Origin: Bacteroidota bacterium
Lineage (GTDB): Bacteria; Bacteroidota; Ignavibacteria; UBA10030; UBA6906
Assembly (NCBI GenBank): GCA_017860555.1
Contig: JAGDMJ010000165.1
Location: 1 to 7,157, forward strand
Direction: 5' to 3'
DNA length: 7,157 nt
Below the pieces are notes generated by a model that saw nothing but the letters and a program-made list of their open reading frames with translations, made no database searches and was not told the origin of the DNA. A program made the translations under genes and the position numbers. Below are positions 1 through 7,130 of the stretch, piece after piece (position 1 is the stretch's first letter; every line of letters begins with the position of its first letter).

Positions 1-132
1 GATGTACACACATAGATGTCAATCCCGACCACTTGGAGTGACGAGGCTGGTGTAACGGGGATGTGGAGGGAGGAAAATCCCTGGGCGGGAATCGTGGAAG
101 GAGAACAAATAGGACCAGCTGGAGTACTCACT

Positions 133-174
133 AAAAAGGTCCGGGCAGAATTCTCATCGGATTCCACCCGGACC
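133..174 (-). terminator. Intrinsic terminator ending the operon
   Basis: Read on the minus strand, GGTCCGGGTGGAAT (174-161) can pair with ATTCTGCCCGGACC (151-138). This gives a 14-base-pair stem, counting two G-U pairs, with a 9-base loop, followed at once by TTTTT (137-133). It starts 41 bases after the TAA of the second methyltransferase. Only the minus-strand side has a clean T run, so it terminates leftward transcription. Confidence 0.88.
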
Positions 175-215
175 AACTTTGTGCGTTTCAGAGACGATGA
201 TCTGGCGTTCAGGCC

Positions 216-1403
216 TTACGCCACAAGAACTTCCGCTTTCACCCCCAGCCCATCCAGCTGCCCTCGAATCTCGTCCCGGTAGATCGGATTCATGATGATC
301 ACCGTTTCCGGCCGGTAGCGGCGCAGGAATTCCGGATGAACGATCTCCTGGCCGGTTCCTGCGACAAACATCCCTTGCTTTCGAGGGTTGATGTCGACCA
401 TGTATTCTACGCCCTTCCCGGGCCGCAGGGTATTCAAGAACATGACCCCCTTCGAACCGCCTCCCCACACGACGAACTTCTGCCCGTCTTTCTTTTCGTC
501 GAAGAGCTTCCGCCACTCCTCAACCTTGCGACGGTAATTCTCCGCGAAGGCAGCCCGATCACTGTTCATTGCAGCGACGCGGTCATGGACATCGGGAAGC
601 GGTTCTCCCGCTGGATTTCCCGGAGCGACATCAATACCGAGGAACTGCCCGTCATAGAGTTCTGACTGCTCGCCGACCTTGAAGCCGCACGCGCTGAAGA
701 GCACTGCGAGAGAAGAGGCGCTAAAATACGAGCAGTGTTCGTAGATCAGATCCCAGATCCCCATGTCCTTCAGCGTGTACATTACGTTCGGCACCTCAAA
801 AAACACCACTGTGGAGCTGTTGGTCCCGATCGACGCACGGACGTTCTTCACGAATTCCCGCGGGGCCTGGATATGTTCGAGCACATGCCGGCAGGTGACC
901 AGGTCTGCCTGGTAGCCTGCGTACCGGGGTGAATAGAAATCCTGGATGATCGTCATACGTTCCGCAGACGCCTTCTCCATGATCTCGGGGACAAAACTCG
1001 GGTCGAAGCCAAAGCCCCTGTTACCCCCCTTGTTGCACAGAAGGGCAAGAAAATCTCCCTTGCCACATCCCAGGTCGATCACGTCTTTTCCCCGGATGCC
1101 ATACTGACTGATCAGGCGGGAAGCCAGTGCTTCCGCGTACGCCTGGAATCGGGGAGAAAAATGGAGGGAGTTCTCGTATGCCTGCGTGTATTCCATCAGT
1201 GATGGGTTGAACGACAGATTGTACACGTGCCCGCACGCACGGCAGAACCCCAACCGCAGGTCTCCCCGCGGCGCGATCTGCGCCTGTTCCCTGCTTTCCC
1301 AGAGCAGATTGCAGTGCGTCGGGACGCCCGGCAGGAACAGGAACTCCTCCATCGTATTGCCGCAGCAGACCGGGCAGCTCTTTCCGTTTCGTTGGTCTGG
1401 CAT
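216..1403 (-). CDS. Zinc-finger SAM-dependent methyltransferase, sugar C-methyltransferase-like (second of a tandem pair)
   Basis: This 395-residue protein is a full-length paralogue of the preceding gene with the same layout. Zinc ligands are Cys10, Cys13, Cys54 and Cys57. SAM motif I is IDLGCGKGDF at 109-118, YEHCSYFS spans 221-228 with the likely catalytic Glu-His, and the C-terminal part has VVWGGGSKG (311-319) and VDINPRKQG (336-344). Shared stretches such as AGTGQEIV and IIMNPIY show common ancestry. The ATG at 1403 overlaps the TGA of the first methyltransferase by one base (TGATG), which implies coupled translation. A longer form from an in-frame TTG at 1499 is unlikely because its 32 extra residues overlap the upstream gene and look like random sequence. 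AAGGAG lies 14 bases before the ATG, further than ideal. A sugar or glycan methylation role is inferred; the substrate is unknown and may differ from that of its partner. Confidence 0.88.
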   Translation of the reverse strand: MPDQRNGKSCPVCCGNTMEEFLFLPGVPTHCNLLWESREQAQIAPRGDLRLGFCRACGHVYNLSFNPSLMEYTQAYENSLHFSPRFQAYAEALASRLISQYGIRGKDVIDLGCGKGDFLALLCNKGGNRGFGFDPSFVPEIMEKASAERMTIIQDFYSPRYAGYQADLVTCRHVLEHIQAPREFVKNVRASIGTNSSTVVFFEVPNVMYTLKDMGIWDLIYEHCSYFSASSLAVLFSACGFKVGEQSELYDGQFLGIDVAPGNPAGEPLPDVHDRVAAMNSDRAAFAENYRRKVEEWRKLFDEKKDGQKFVVWGGGSKGVMFLNTLRPGKGVEYMVDINPRKQGMFVAGTGQEIVHPEFLRRYRPETVIIMNPIYRDEIRGQLDGLGVKAEVLVA

Positions 1404-2635
1404 CAACGCGACTCGCTCTCCTTCTGGTCTTCCTGGAAGATCGGGACGAGCTCCGGATCCAACCCCAGTTTGTGAAGATCGGCCTGGATCTCGGCGCAAT
1501 AGATGGGATTCATGATGATGACGATGTCGGGCCTGTACTCCTTCAGGAATTCGGGAGAAACGATTTCCTGGCCGGTCCCGGCCATGAATGTCCCATGCTT
1601 GTACGGGTTGATATCCACACAGTACTTGACCTCGTCACGGATGTTCAGTTTGGTCAGGAACGCCACGCCTTTGGAGCCTGCTCCCCACAGGACTGCACGC
1701 TGTCCCTTGCGATTGATCTCCGCCAGCCGGTTCTTCCAGAGCGAGGTGGTCTCTGCAATGGCATTCGTGAACTCCGCAACGAGCCGCTCGAGTTCGGCGA
1801 GATCATTCTCCTGCCGTAGTGGAGGCCTCCCTGTCCCGGTGCCGGGGCGCGCCTCGATCATAAGGTATTGACCGTCATACTCCGTCCCGAGATCGACGAC
1901 ATCGAAGCCGCAGCTCCGGAAAAGCCGGGCCAGCGATCCCTGGCTGAAGTAAGAGCAGTGTTCATAGTAGATGTCCCAGAAGGCGCGCTCGTGGAGGATG
2001 CGCGTCACATCCGGGATCTGGAAGAAAACGATGGTGTCCAACCTTTCGCCGATCGAACGGCGGACCGTTCGCATGAACTCCGCCGTGTCCAGGATATGCT
2101 CCAGGGTCATCTTGCAGCAGACAAAATCGCCATGATAGTGGGAATACTTCTCCGAGTAGAGGTCCGTGATGAACGTCATCCGATCCTTCGCGGAACTGGT
2201 ATTCCGGTCACTGATGTACGCGGGATCGAATCCGATGCCGCGGTTGTCTCCCATCTCGCAGAGCATCGCGAGGAACTCCCCTTTCCCGCAGCCAATTTCG
2301 ATTAGCGTCTTGCCATGGAGATCGTACTGCTCCACGAGGCGCTGGGCAAGCGCTTTGTGGAACGCACTGAAGGTGGAGGAGAAGCCCTGGGTTTCCTCGT
2401 AGCGAGCGGAGTACTCATGGACCGCGGGGTCAAACACGGAGTTCCAGATGAAGCCGCAGCGGCGACAAAATGCCAGCTTGATGTCTCCTGTGGGATAGCC
2501 GAGCGCCTCCTCGCGGGTTGGCATCAGGAGAACGCTGTGCACCGGGACGCCGGCCACGTCATAGAAAACCGTCATCTCCGCCTGGCCGCAGCTCGGACAT
2601 GCAGGGGTCGGCGTTGAGCGGGTTGGTCTTTTCAC
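1403..2635 (-). CDS. Zinc-finger SAM-dependent methyltransferase, sugar C-methyltransferase-like (first of a tandem pair)
   Basis: This 410-residue protein has the three-part layout of the NDP-hexose C-methyltransferase family (TylC3, NovU, TcaB9, KijD1). The N-terminal zinc-binding part has Cys13, Cys16, Cys57 and Cys60 (Methyltransf_13-like). A Rossmann SAM domain follows, with motif I IEIGCGKGEF at 112-121. The C-terminal part is Methyltransf_14-like, with VLWGAGSKG at 315-323 and VDINPYKHG at 340-348. YEHCSYFS at 224-231 fits the Glu-His pair that contains the catalytic His in KijD1-type enzymes. The likely reaction is C-methylation of a nucleotide-linked keto-sugar in the cytoplasm; the substrate cannot be told from sequence. 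The GTG start at 2635 is the only upstream in-frame start, and it must precede the CxxC at 13-16. Its ribosome site is weak. It follows the cohesin-like gene by 31 bases. Confidence 0.88.
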   Translation of the reverse strand: MKRPTRSTPTPACPSCGQAEMTVFYDVAGVPVHSVLLMPTREEALGYPTGDIKLAFCRRCGFIWNSVFDPAVHEYSARYEETQGFSSTFSAFHKALAQRLVEQYDLHGKTLIEIGCGKGEFLAMLCEMGDNRGIGFDPAYISDRNTSSAKDRMTFITDLYSEKYSHYHGDFVCCKMTLEHILDTAEFMRTVRRSIGERLDTIVFFQIPDVTRILHERAFWDIYYEHCSYFSQGSLARLFRSCGFDVVDLGTEYDGQYLMIEARPGTGTGRPPLRQENDLAELERLVAEFTNAIAETTSLWKNRLAEINRKGQRAVLWGAGSKGVAFLTKLNIRDEVKYCVDINPYKHGTFMAGTGQEIVSPEFLKEYRPDIVIIMNPIYCAEIQADLHKLGLDPELVPIFQEDQKESESR

Positions 2636-2670
2636 GTCGTTGTTCTCATTGTGGAAGTTGACCGTTTCAT
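2632..2670 (-). other. 12-codon mini-ORF bridging the cohesin-like gene and the first methyltransferase
   Basis: The ATG at 2670 overlaps the TGA of the cohesin-like gene (ATGA). The reading frame MKRSTSTMRTTT then ends in a TGA that overlaps the GTG start of the methyltransferase (GTGA). Both junctions are the kind used in translational coupling. The methyltransferase GTG has no good ribosome site of its own. The mini-ORF may pass ribosomes forward, be chance, or be the true start of the methyltransferase if one base is wrong here. No peptide function is claimed. Confidence 0.35.
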
Positions 2671-3521
2671 TTTATCATCAGCATTTTCTTGAGGAAAGTC
2701 AACCGTCCGGCGGTCATCCGGTAGAAATAGATTCCGCTCGCCAGCCGGGCGCCCTCAAATCGTTCGGTATAGTATCCGGCCGGGCGCGTCTCGTTTACCA
2801 GCGTCGCCACCTTCTGCCCCAGGACATTGAACACATCGAGCGTCACGTGCTCCTGCCGCGGGAGTGCGAAGTCGATGGATGTGGAGGGGTTGAAGGGGTT
2901 TGGATAGTTCTGGTCCATGGCGAACTGCGCCGGGATCCCTCTCCGTTCTGCCACAGATACGGTCGTGTTGGAAATGTTGATCGGGGGCGACAGCGTTTGG
3001 GAGTTGATGACCCCGGTATTCGGATTGTTGCCATGGTTCTCATACAGGCTAACGGCGTTGGACCCCGGGTCGATGACAAGCTCGCGGGGTCCCGCGACGT
3101 CGATCGTAAAATTGATCCGCACCCATGTTGCGTAGGTCGCTCCCAGGTCGAAACCATTGGGAGTACCATTCAGATTCTCGTTCACCCCGCCCCCGGTGAT
3201 CGCGATGCGGATGAAGCTCCCATTGTCATTGGCTGACCGGTTGTAGCCGTCGGCGGAGCCGAACGCCCATCCGGATGCGTCCACATAGGTCAGTTTGGTG
3301 GTGTCGAACTGCACGTCGATCGTGGCAGAGCCGAGCGTATTGGCGGCGGTCATTGCGGTACCCTTGACCTGCACGGCGACACTGTACTGCCCTCCGACCG
3401 CCGAGTCGTCCTTCGCGATCAACAGTCTCTGATCAATCGTCACTTGGGCATTGCCGGTGACCATCACGCCGAAGAACAGCACCACGAGCATGCCTGCCGA
3501 AAAGAGGATATTGCCTTTCAT
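2667..3521 (-). CDS. Exported cohesin-like domain protein with T9SS type A C-terminal sorting domain
   Basis: This 284-residue protein has a signal peptide (about residues 1-25, hydrophobic core MLVVLFFGVMV, cleavage near GNA-QV). A beta-rich cohesin-like domain spans about 27-188. It shows a typical cohesin pattern: a GGQYSVAVQVKG strand, then IDVQFDTTKLTYVDAS, and later a WVRINFTID strand. A T9SS type A sorting domain fills 203-284, with QNYPNPFNPST, DVFNVLGQKVATLVNE, SGIYFYRMTAG and a basic LKKM end. Such domains direct export across the outer membrane and are usually cleaved as the protein is attached to the surface or released. An AAGGAG ribosome site 8 bases upstream supports the ATG at 3521. 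It lies directly after a gene encoding a dockerin-like protein, so it may be that protein's partner or anchor. The T9SS call is firm; the cohesin call is by pattern and less certain. Confidence 0.88.
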   Translation of the reverse strand: MKGNILFSAGMLVVLFFGVMVTGNAQVTIDQRLLIAKDDSAVGGQYSVAVQVKGTAMTAANTLGSATIDVQFDTTKLTYVDASGWAFGSADGYNRSANDNGSFIRIAITGGGVNENLNGTPNGFDLGATYATWVRINFTIDVAGPRELVIDPGSNAVSLYENHGNNPNTGVINSQTLSPPINISNTTVSVAERRGIPAQFAMDQNYPNPFNPSTSIDFALPRQEHVTLDVFNVLGQKVATLVNETRPAGYYTERFEGARLASGIYFYRMTAGRLTFLKKMLMIK

Positions 3522-3529
3522 ATTCTTTA

Positions 3530-3535
3530 CTCCTT
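3530..3535 (-). promoter_or_regulatory. Ribosome binding site AAGGAG for the cohesin-like gene
   Basis: AAGGAG lies 8 bases before the ATG at 3521, in the 39-base gap after the dockerin gene. It is the best-placed ribosome site in the operon. The gap has no terminator-like hairpin, so both genes are probably on one transcript. Confidence 0.75.
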
Positions 3536-3560
3536 GTCCACAGTTGTGGTCTCTACATTC

Positions 3561-6500
3561 TTATTCCGGTACGCGGCTTGACGCCGCCGCGCGGAAATTC
3601 GGGTTGAACTGATCGAAATCCAGGCTCGTCACCTTTCCGTCCATGTTCCAATCCGGCGCCTGGTAGCCCGTGGCGGCGGAGCGGAATAGCGGGTTGAACA
3701 CGTCAAAGTCCAGGCTGGTCACACCTCCGTCACCGTTGGCATCGCCGGTGTAGAGACCATAGTATGTGCCAAGAGCTTTCATGGGGTCGGCGCCGCGGGC
3801 CATCGACTGCCCGGTGGTGAAATCATAGAGCGCGGAGGCGTCGTCCAGAGTTACTGCCGCGGCGCTCATAACCGGCAGGTGATTTCGGTGGCGGACAACC
3901 AGATAGTAATCGCCCGGCACCGCAGACGGGAACGAAACGGCACTGCTCCCGTCAAGATCCACGACAAGCCCATCGTTCTTCAGGAAGGCCGCTCTCCGGG
4001 CTACCATGGAAGAAGCGAGCGTGTCGGAACGCAGGTCCACCAGGACCCAGTCGACGATCGCATCGGGAAGCGCCGACACCGACTCGGATCCTGTGTAGGC
4101 CCAGGGCGCGGCGCCGTACGGTTGAGTTGTCGGGACGGATGACGCCAGTGTCGTTCTCATCGTTTCGGATGAACCGGAATACGCGCCTTGCAGGAATACC
4201 TTGATACTCGCCACGATGCCGGTGCCAATTCCTGTCGTGTCGTTCCTGATATAATCTATGACCGCATTGTGCGCGGGGGAAATCGCTCCCGCATTGCCGG
4301 CAAAGAGCCCGATATTCCGCACCGTGAGAGGGTGGAAGAATTTCGCCGCGGTCGTCCAGTCCGCTCCGTTCGCGGAGTACGAAACAGCCCATGTTTGGTC
4401 CTCCCGCTGCACTCGCATCAAGAGCGGGCCGACGCCGGTCGGACCGACCAGCACATCCGCGACGATTTTGGGAGAACCGAATCCGTTCGTGAAGGTAGCA
4501 ACGAAGATCCTGGTCTGGGTTCCGTTGGCGTTGAAGTCCATCCGGATCAGGTTGGCACTGTCCTGCTCGACCAGGACTCCCTGGAACTGAAACTGCGGGC
4601 CCAAAGAAGAGTTGAACTTCGCCTGAAGGAGGAAATCGCCGTCACTGACCTCCTGCATGAGCCTGGGAACCTGGTACCCATTTGTCCAGAGGTCGTGTGG
4701 TATACCCCCGGGAACTACAAGAGTGACGGTCGTGGCCTCTTTCGTGTACATGAGATCCCCCGGCGGAGTGGGATTCACGAACTTCCATCGTTCGGTATCG
4801 AGCGAGGCCGCGTTAAATTCATCCCCCACGAACGATGACGGCGGCAGGAGCGACGTCGTCGTAAATGTGCTGTCAGCGCCTATGCTGGTATTTCCCGCAC
4901 TGTCGGTTGAGGTTACCCTGTAGTGGTAGAGCGTATTCGGAGTCAGGCCGCTCAGGACGAGGCCGTGTGACTTCGTAGGGATCTCCGGCCCCAAAACCGT
5001 CCCGGTGTAGGTGGTGGTTGTTCCATAAGAAACCGTGCTGTTGGCCGGTTCATTTGTTTCCCATTTTATGTATGCAGAGCGCGCCCCCGCCACAGCCTGG
5101 ATGGGGCCGAACAGGGGAGCCGTGACGTCTCCTTCCAACGGCGCCACGGTGACCTTACCAATAGTGACATCGGTATAATGTGCCACAAAGAGGATGGATC
5201 CGTGCTGGGGATCGGCCGACGATTCAAGCCCGCGCAACAACCACGAGCCGGGTTCTGCCTGTCCTGCTCTCCAGAATTTCAGCCTGTAGTACCCGCGCGA
5301 GCCGGGAAGTGTGTTCACGCGCACTTTGAGGAAATATCTCGTCCCGTAGCGAATGGCATTGGATGAATCGCTATCCTGATCGCGAAGAATGAGGTTGTTC
5401 CCGAGGATCTCCCAGCGGTTCGCGTCCGTTTTTCCGAATCCGTTGCGCCAGTGATACCAGCCAAGCGCCCCCAGGGGAAGGTACCCCGTCATCGGCTGTG
5501 TGATCGGCGGATTGAACGTCGGACTGTTCGTGTGTCCCACCCAACGCAGCATCACTCCGAAGGCGGGCCCACCATTTGCCTGAGTGAAAGCCGTGGCCGT
5601 GGAATCGATCTTATGGACGGTGAATTCCGCTGTGACGTCGTAATCCGTCCATGAGGTGTCGCCCATGGCGATTGCCCGGTCATACCCGGGGGCGATGATG
5701 TGGATGCCTTGACTGGTCGTTGTCCAGTGGCCATCGACAACCTGAGCCGAATCCGACAGGCTGGTCACGGTAGACCAGTCTACCACGTATGGTACAGGCC
5801 ACGCCCTGCCCGCGATGTACATGACGGTTACGGTTTCCCTTACAGCAACGCCGACTGAGTCCACCGCCCTGATCGCCACCGTGTTGGCCCCGCTCTGGAG
5901 GGAGGCATAGGGTAGATTGATCTTAAAGTCCCCCAGCTTCTGCAACAACCTTCCGTCCGGGCCGAGAGAAAGCTCCGTGACCGGACCGCCGTTCAGTGTA
6001 TAGAAGAGCGAGTCAATCCCGAAAGGCCCTGCCACGTTTCCAAGGACGTCCGCGTTGCGCTGCGGGATCCCAACCGTTCCGAAGGTCTGAGTTGTGCCGT
6101 ACCACACGGTGATGACCGGGGCGCCAGCAGTCGTCGCGACGAAATTGCCCGTCGTCGTCGAATTGTTCGGGCGGTTGTCGTTGGATGTGATGCGGAAGTT
6201 GTACAAAGTGCCGGCATCAAGGTTGGGAATGGTGACCTCGTGTACGACATTCGTGCCTGGATGGCTCGCTGTTCCTCCCTCGTATGAAAGCGTCTTTCCG
6301 TACTGCACGGAGCCGGTGGCAGACTCGTCGGTCTTCCATGAGACGAGCAGTCCGCCGCCCCCCGGAACCACTTTCACGCTGTAGATGAGGGGCGGGATGC
6401 TGTCGGTCACCGACGCGCTGTCTTCCGGGCTGAGCGGAGAAGCCGAGTTGAAGAAGTAATCGACGATGGCTGTGTGTGCCGGCGTATTGGTGCCGCCGCT

Positions 6501-7121
6501 ATTCCCCGTGAACAACCCGACACGGTTGACGGTCATCGTATGCGAGAAGTTCCCGTTGGGGATCCATGTCGAACCATCGAATGAATGGCTGACGGCCCAT
6601 GTGTTGCCGGTTCGGCCGACCCGCAAAATGAGAGGCTGGGTAACCGAGCCGAGCGATTGATTGAGCCGCACCACCGGCGAGCCCAGCCCGCCCGAAAACG
6701 AAGCGGCGAAGATCCGTACGTTCGCACCATCGCTGTTGAATTCGATGCGCAGGAGGTTGGCGGTGTCTTGTTCAACGATGATCCCCTGCATCTGATAGGC
6801 CGAAGTCACATTGGATTCGAATTTCGCCTCGACGGTGAAATTCGTGTTGGGCGCGGGTTGCATAATCCGTGGCACCTTGTTGCCTGTTGACCAGAGATCA
6901 TGCTCGACGCCGCCCGGGACAGCCAGAGAGAGCGTCGCGTTATTGCTCCCCGTCCCGAGGAACGTGAGCGTTGCATCACCCCGGGGATCAACCAGCGTCC
7001 AAAGCGACGTCTTGAGATTGTATGCGTTGAAATCGTCCGAGACAACTTGTGAGTGAACCGAGGCTCCGCCAAGCAGAGCCAGACAGATCAAACTCACCAC
7101 GAACAGGGTACCACGAATCAT
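3561..7121 (-). CDS. Large exported multidomain protein: concanavalin-like, FN3 and Ig-like domains with a C-terminal dockerin-like repeat
   Basis: This 1186-residue protein starts with a Sec-type signal peptide (about residues 1-25, cleaved near VHS-QV). By eye the domains are: DUF1349-like concanavalin fold 29-225; FN3-like 242-332; Ig-like 335-437; a second, distinct concanavalin-like domain 443-660; FN3-like 667-757; another DUF1349-like copy 764-960; an FCB surface-protein module 968-1120 containing VVRHRNHLPVMSA; and two dockerin-like calcium loops (DANGDG and DWNMDG) at 1127-1177. I see no catalytic domain, so a role in binding carbohydrate or building a surface structure is more likely than hydrolysis. 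It ends SSRVPE, with no T9SS sorting domain. I chose the ATG at 7121 because GGAGG lies 4 bases upstream and the signal peptide then begins properly (MIRG). An in-frame TTG at 7151 would add ten residues before it. It is the first gene seen in the operon, 39 bases ahead of the cohesin gene. The reading frame is certain; the exact role is unknown. Confidence 0.9.
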   Translation of the reverse strand: MIRGTLFVVSLICLALLGGASVHSQVVSDDFNAYNLKTSLWTLVDPRGDATLTFLGTGSNNATLSLAVPGGVEHDLWSTGNKVPRIMQPAPNTNFTVEAKFESNVTSAYQMQGIIVEQDTANLLRIEFNSDGANVRIFAASFSGGLGSPVVRLNQSLGSVTQPLILRVGRTGNTWAVSHSFDGSTWIPNGNFSHTMTVNRVGLFTGNSGGTNTPAHTAIVDYFFNSASPLSPEDSASVTDSIPPLIYSVKVVPGGGGLLVSWKTDESATGSVQYGKTLSYEGGTASHPGTNVVHEVTIPNLDAGTLYNFRITSNDNRPNNSTTTGNFVATTAGAPVITVWYGTTQTFGTVGIPQRNADVLGNVAGPFGIDSLFYTLNGGPVTELSLGPDGRLLQKLGDFKINLPYASLQSGANTVAIRAVDSVGVAVRETVTVMYIAGRAWPVPYVVDWSTVTSLSDSAQVVDGHWTTTSQGIHIIAPGYDRAIAMGDTSWTDYDVTAEFTVHKIDSTATAFTQANGGPAFGVMLRWVGHTNSPTFNPPITQPMTGYLPLGALGWYHWRNGFGKTDANRWEILGNNLILRDQDSDSSNAIRYGTRYFLKVRVNTLPGSRGYYRLKFWRAGQAEPGSWLLRGLESSADPQHGSILFVAHYTDVTIGKVTVAPLEGDVTAPLFGPIQAVAGARSAYIKWETNEPANSTVSYGTTTTYTGTVLGPEIPTKSHGLVLSGLTPNTLYHYRVTSTDSAGNTSIGADSTFTTTSLLPPSSFVGDEFNAASLDTERWKFVNPTPPGDLMYTKEATTVTLVVPGGIPHDLWTNGYQVPRLMQEVSDGDFLLQAKFNSSLGPQFQFQGVLVEQDSANLIRMDFNANGTQTRIFVATFTNGFGSPKIVADVLVGPTGVGPLLMRVQREDQTWAVSYSANGADWTTAAKFFHPLTVRNIGLFAGNAGAISPAHNAVIDYIRNDTTGIGTGIVASIKVFLQGAYSGSSETMRTTLASSVPTTQPYGAAPWAYTGSESVSALPDAIVDWVLVDLRSDTLASSMVARRAAFLKNDGLVVDLDGSSAVSFPSAVPGDYYLVVRHRNHLPVMSAAAVTLDDASALYDFTTGQSMARGADPMKALGTYYGLYTGDANGDGGVTSLDFDVFNPLFRSAATGYQAPDWNMDGKVTSLDFDQFNPNFRAAASSRVPE
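3591..3743 (-). repeat. Duplicated dockerin-like calcium-binding motif at the C-terminus (residues 1127-1177)
   Basis: Two 12-residue loops, DANGDGGVTSLD and DWNMDGKVTSLD, have acidic or Asn residues at loop positions 1, 3, 5 and 12, as in dockerin F-hand calcium sites. Both are followed by FD-x-FNP-x-FR, so the two halves are near copies, which is the usual dockerin symmetry. The DNA repeats imperfectly too, for example around GTCCAGGCTGGTCAC. It could be a generic FCB dockerin-like domain without a cellulosomal role. Confidence 0.75.
4242..4832 (-). repeat. Internal duplicated concanavalin-like domain, copy 2 (residues 764-960)
   Basis: This is the second copy of the DUF1349-like domain. 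It carries the same ordered landmarks as copy 1: VPGGIPHDLW, VPRLMQ, VEQDSANLIR, RIFVATF, TWAVSYS, GLFAGN and PAHNAVIDY. An FN3-like domain lies just before it, whereas copy 1 has an FN3-like domain just after it. Confidence 0.8.
6447..7037 (-). repeat. Internal duplicated concanavalin-like domain, copy 1 (residues 29-225)
   Basis: This domain resembles the DUF1349 / 'regulation of enolase protein 1' concanavalin-like family. It matches the copy at 4242-4832 along its whole length. Shared landmarks are DxFNA at the start, VPGGxxHDLW, VPRxMQ, VEQDxANLxRxxFN, RIFxAxF, TWAVS, GLFxGN and PAHxAxxDY near the end. About half the residues agree by eye. The match is at protein level and is not a recent DNA duplication. 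Confidence 0.8.
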
Positions 7122-7125
7122 GGGG

Positions 7126-7130
7126 CCTCC
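7126..7130 (-). promoter_or_regulatory. Ribosome binding site GGAGG that decides the start of the dockerin protein
   Basis: GGAGG lies 4 bases before the ATG at 7121. The spacing is a little short but the match is strong. It supports this ATG over the in-frame TTG at 7151, whose upstream region is nearly all outside the window. Confidence 0.6.

Noticed and set aside
17..22. Minus-strand TTGACA that could be a -35 box for a gene to the left
   Set aside because: The matching -10 region would fall at or beyond the window edge, and FCB bacteria often use a different promoter consensus, so it cannot be supported.
16..282. Plus-strand 88-codon ORF near the left edge with an ATG start
   Set aside because: It runs through the minus-strand terminator and then antisense through the end of the second methyltransferase. 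The translation has no recognisable domain and its ribosome site region is poor.
1404..1499. N-terminal extension of the second methyltransferase to a TTG at 1499
   Set aside because: The extra 32 residues overlap the coding end of the first methyltransferase, look like out-of-frame sequence, and lie before the normal family start at the CxxC motif.
1868..2305. Long plus-strand ORF opposite the first methyltransferase, with others such as 2640-3236 and 4188-4838
   Set aside because: These are antisense shadows of GC-rich coding frames. Their translations are rich in Arg, Gly and Pro with no domain, and the minus-strand frames carry clear family motifs.
3561..7121. Possible glycoside hydrolase or other enzyme within the large surface protein
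   Set aside because: The concanavalin-like domains resemble those attached to hydrolases, but I could find no catalytic domain or acidic catalytic motif in the chain.
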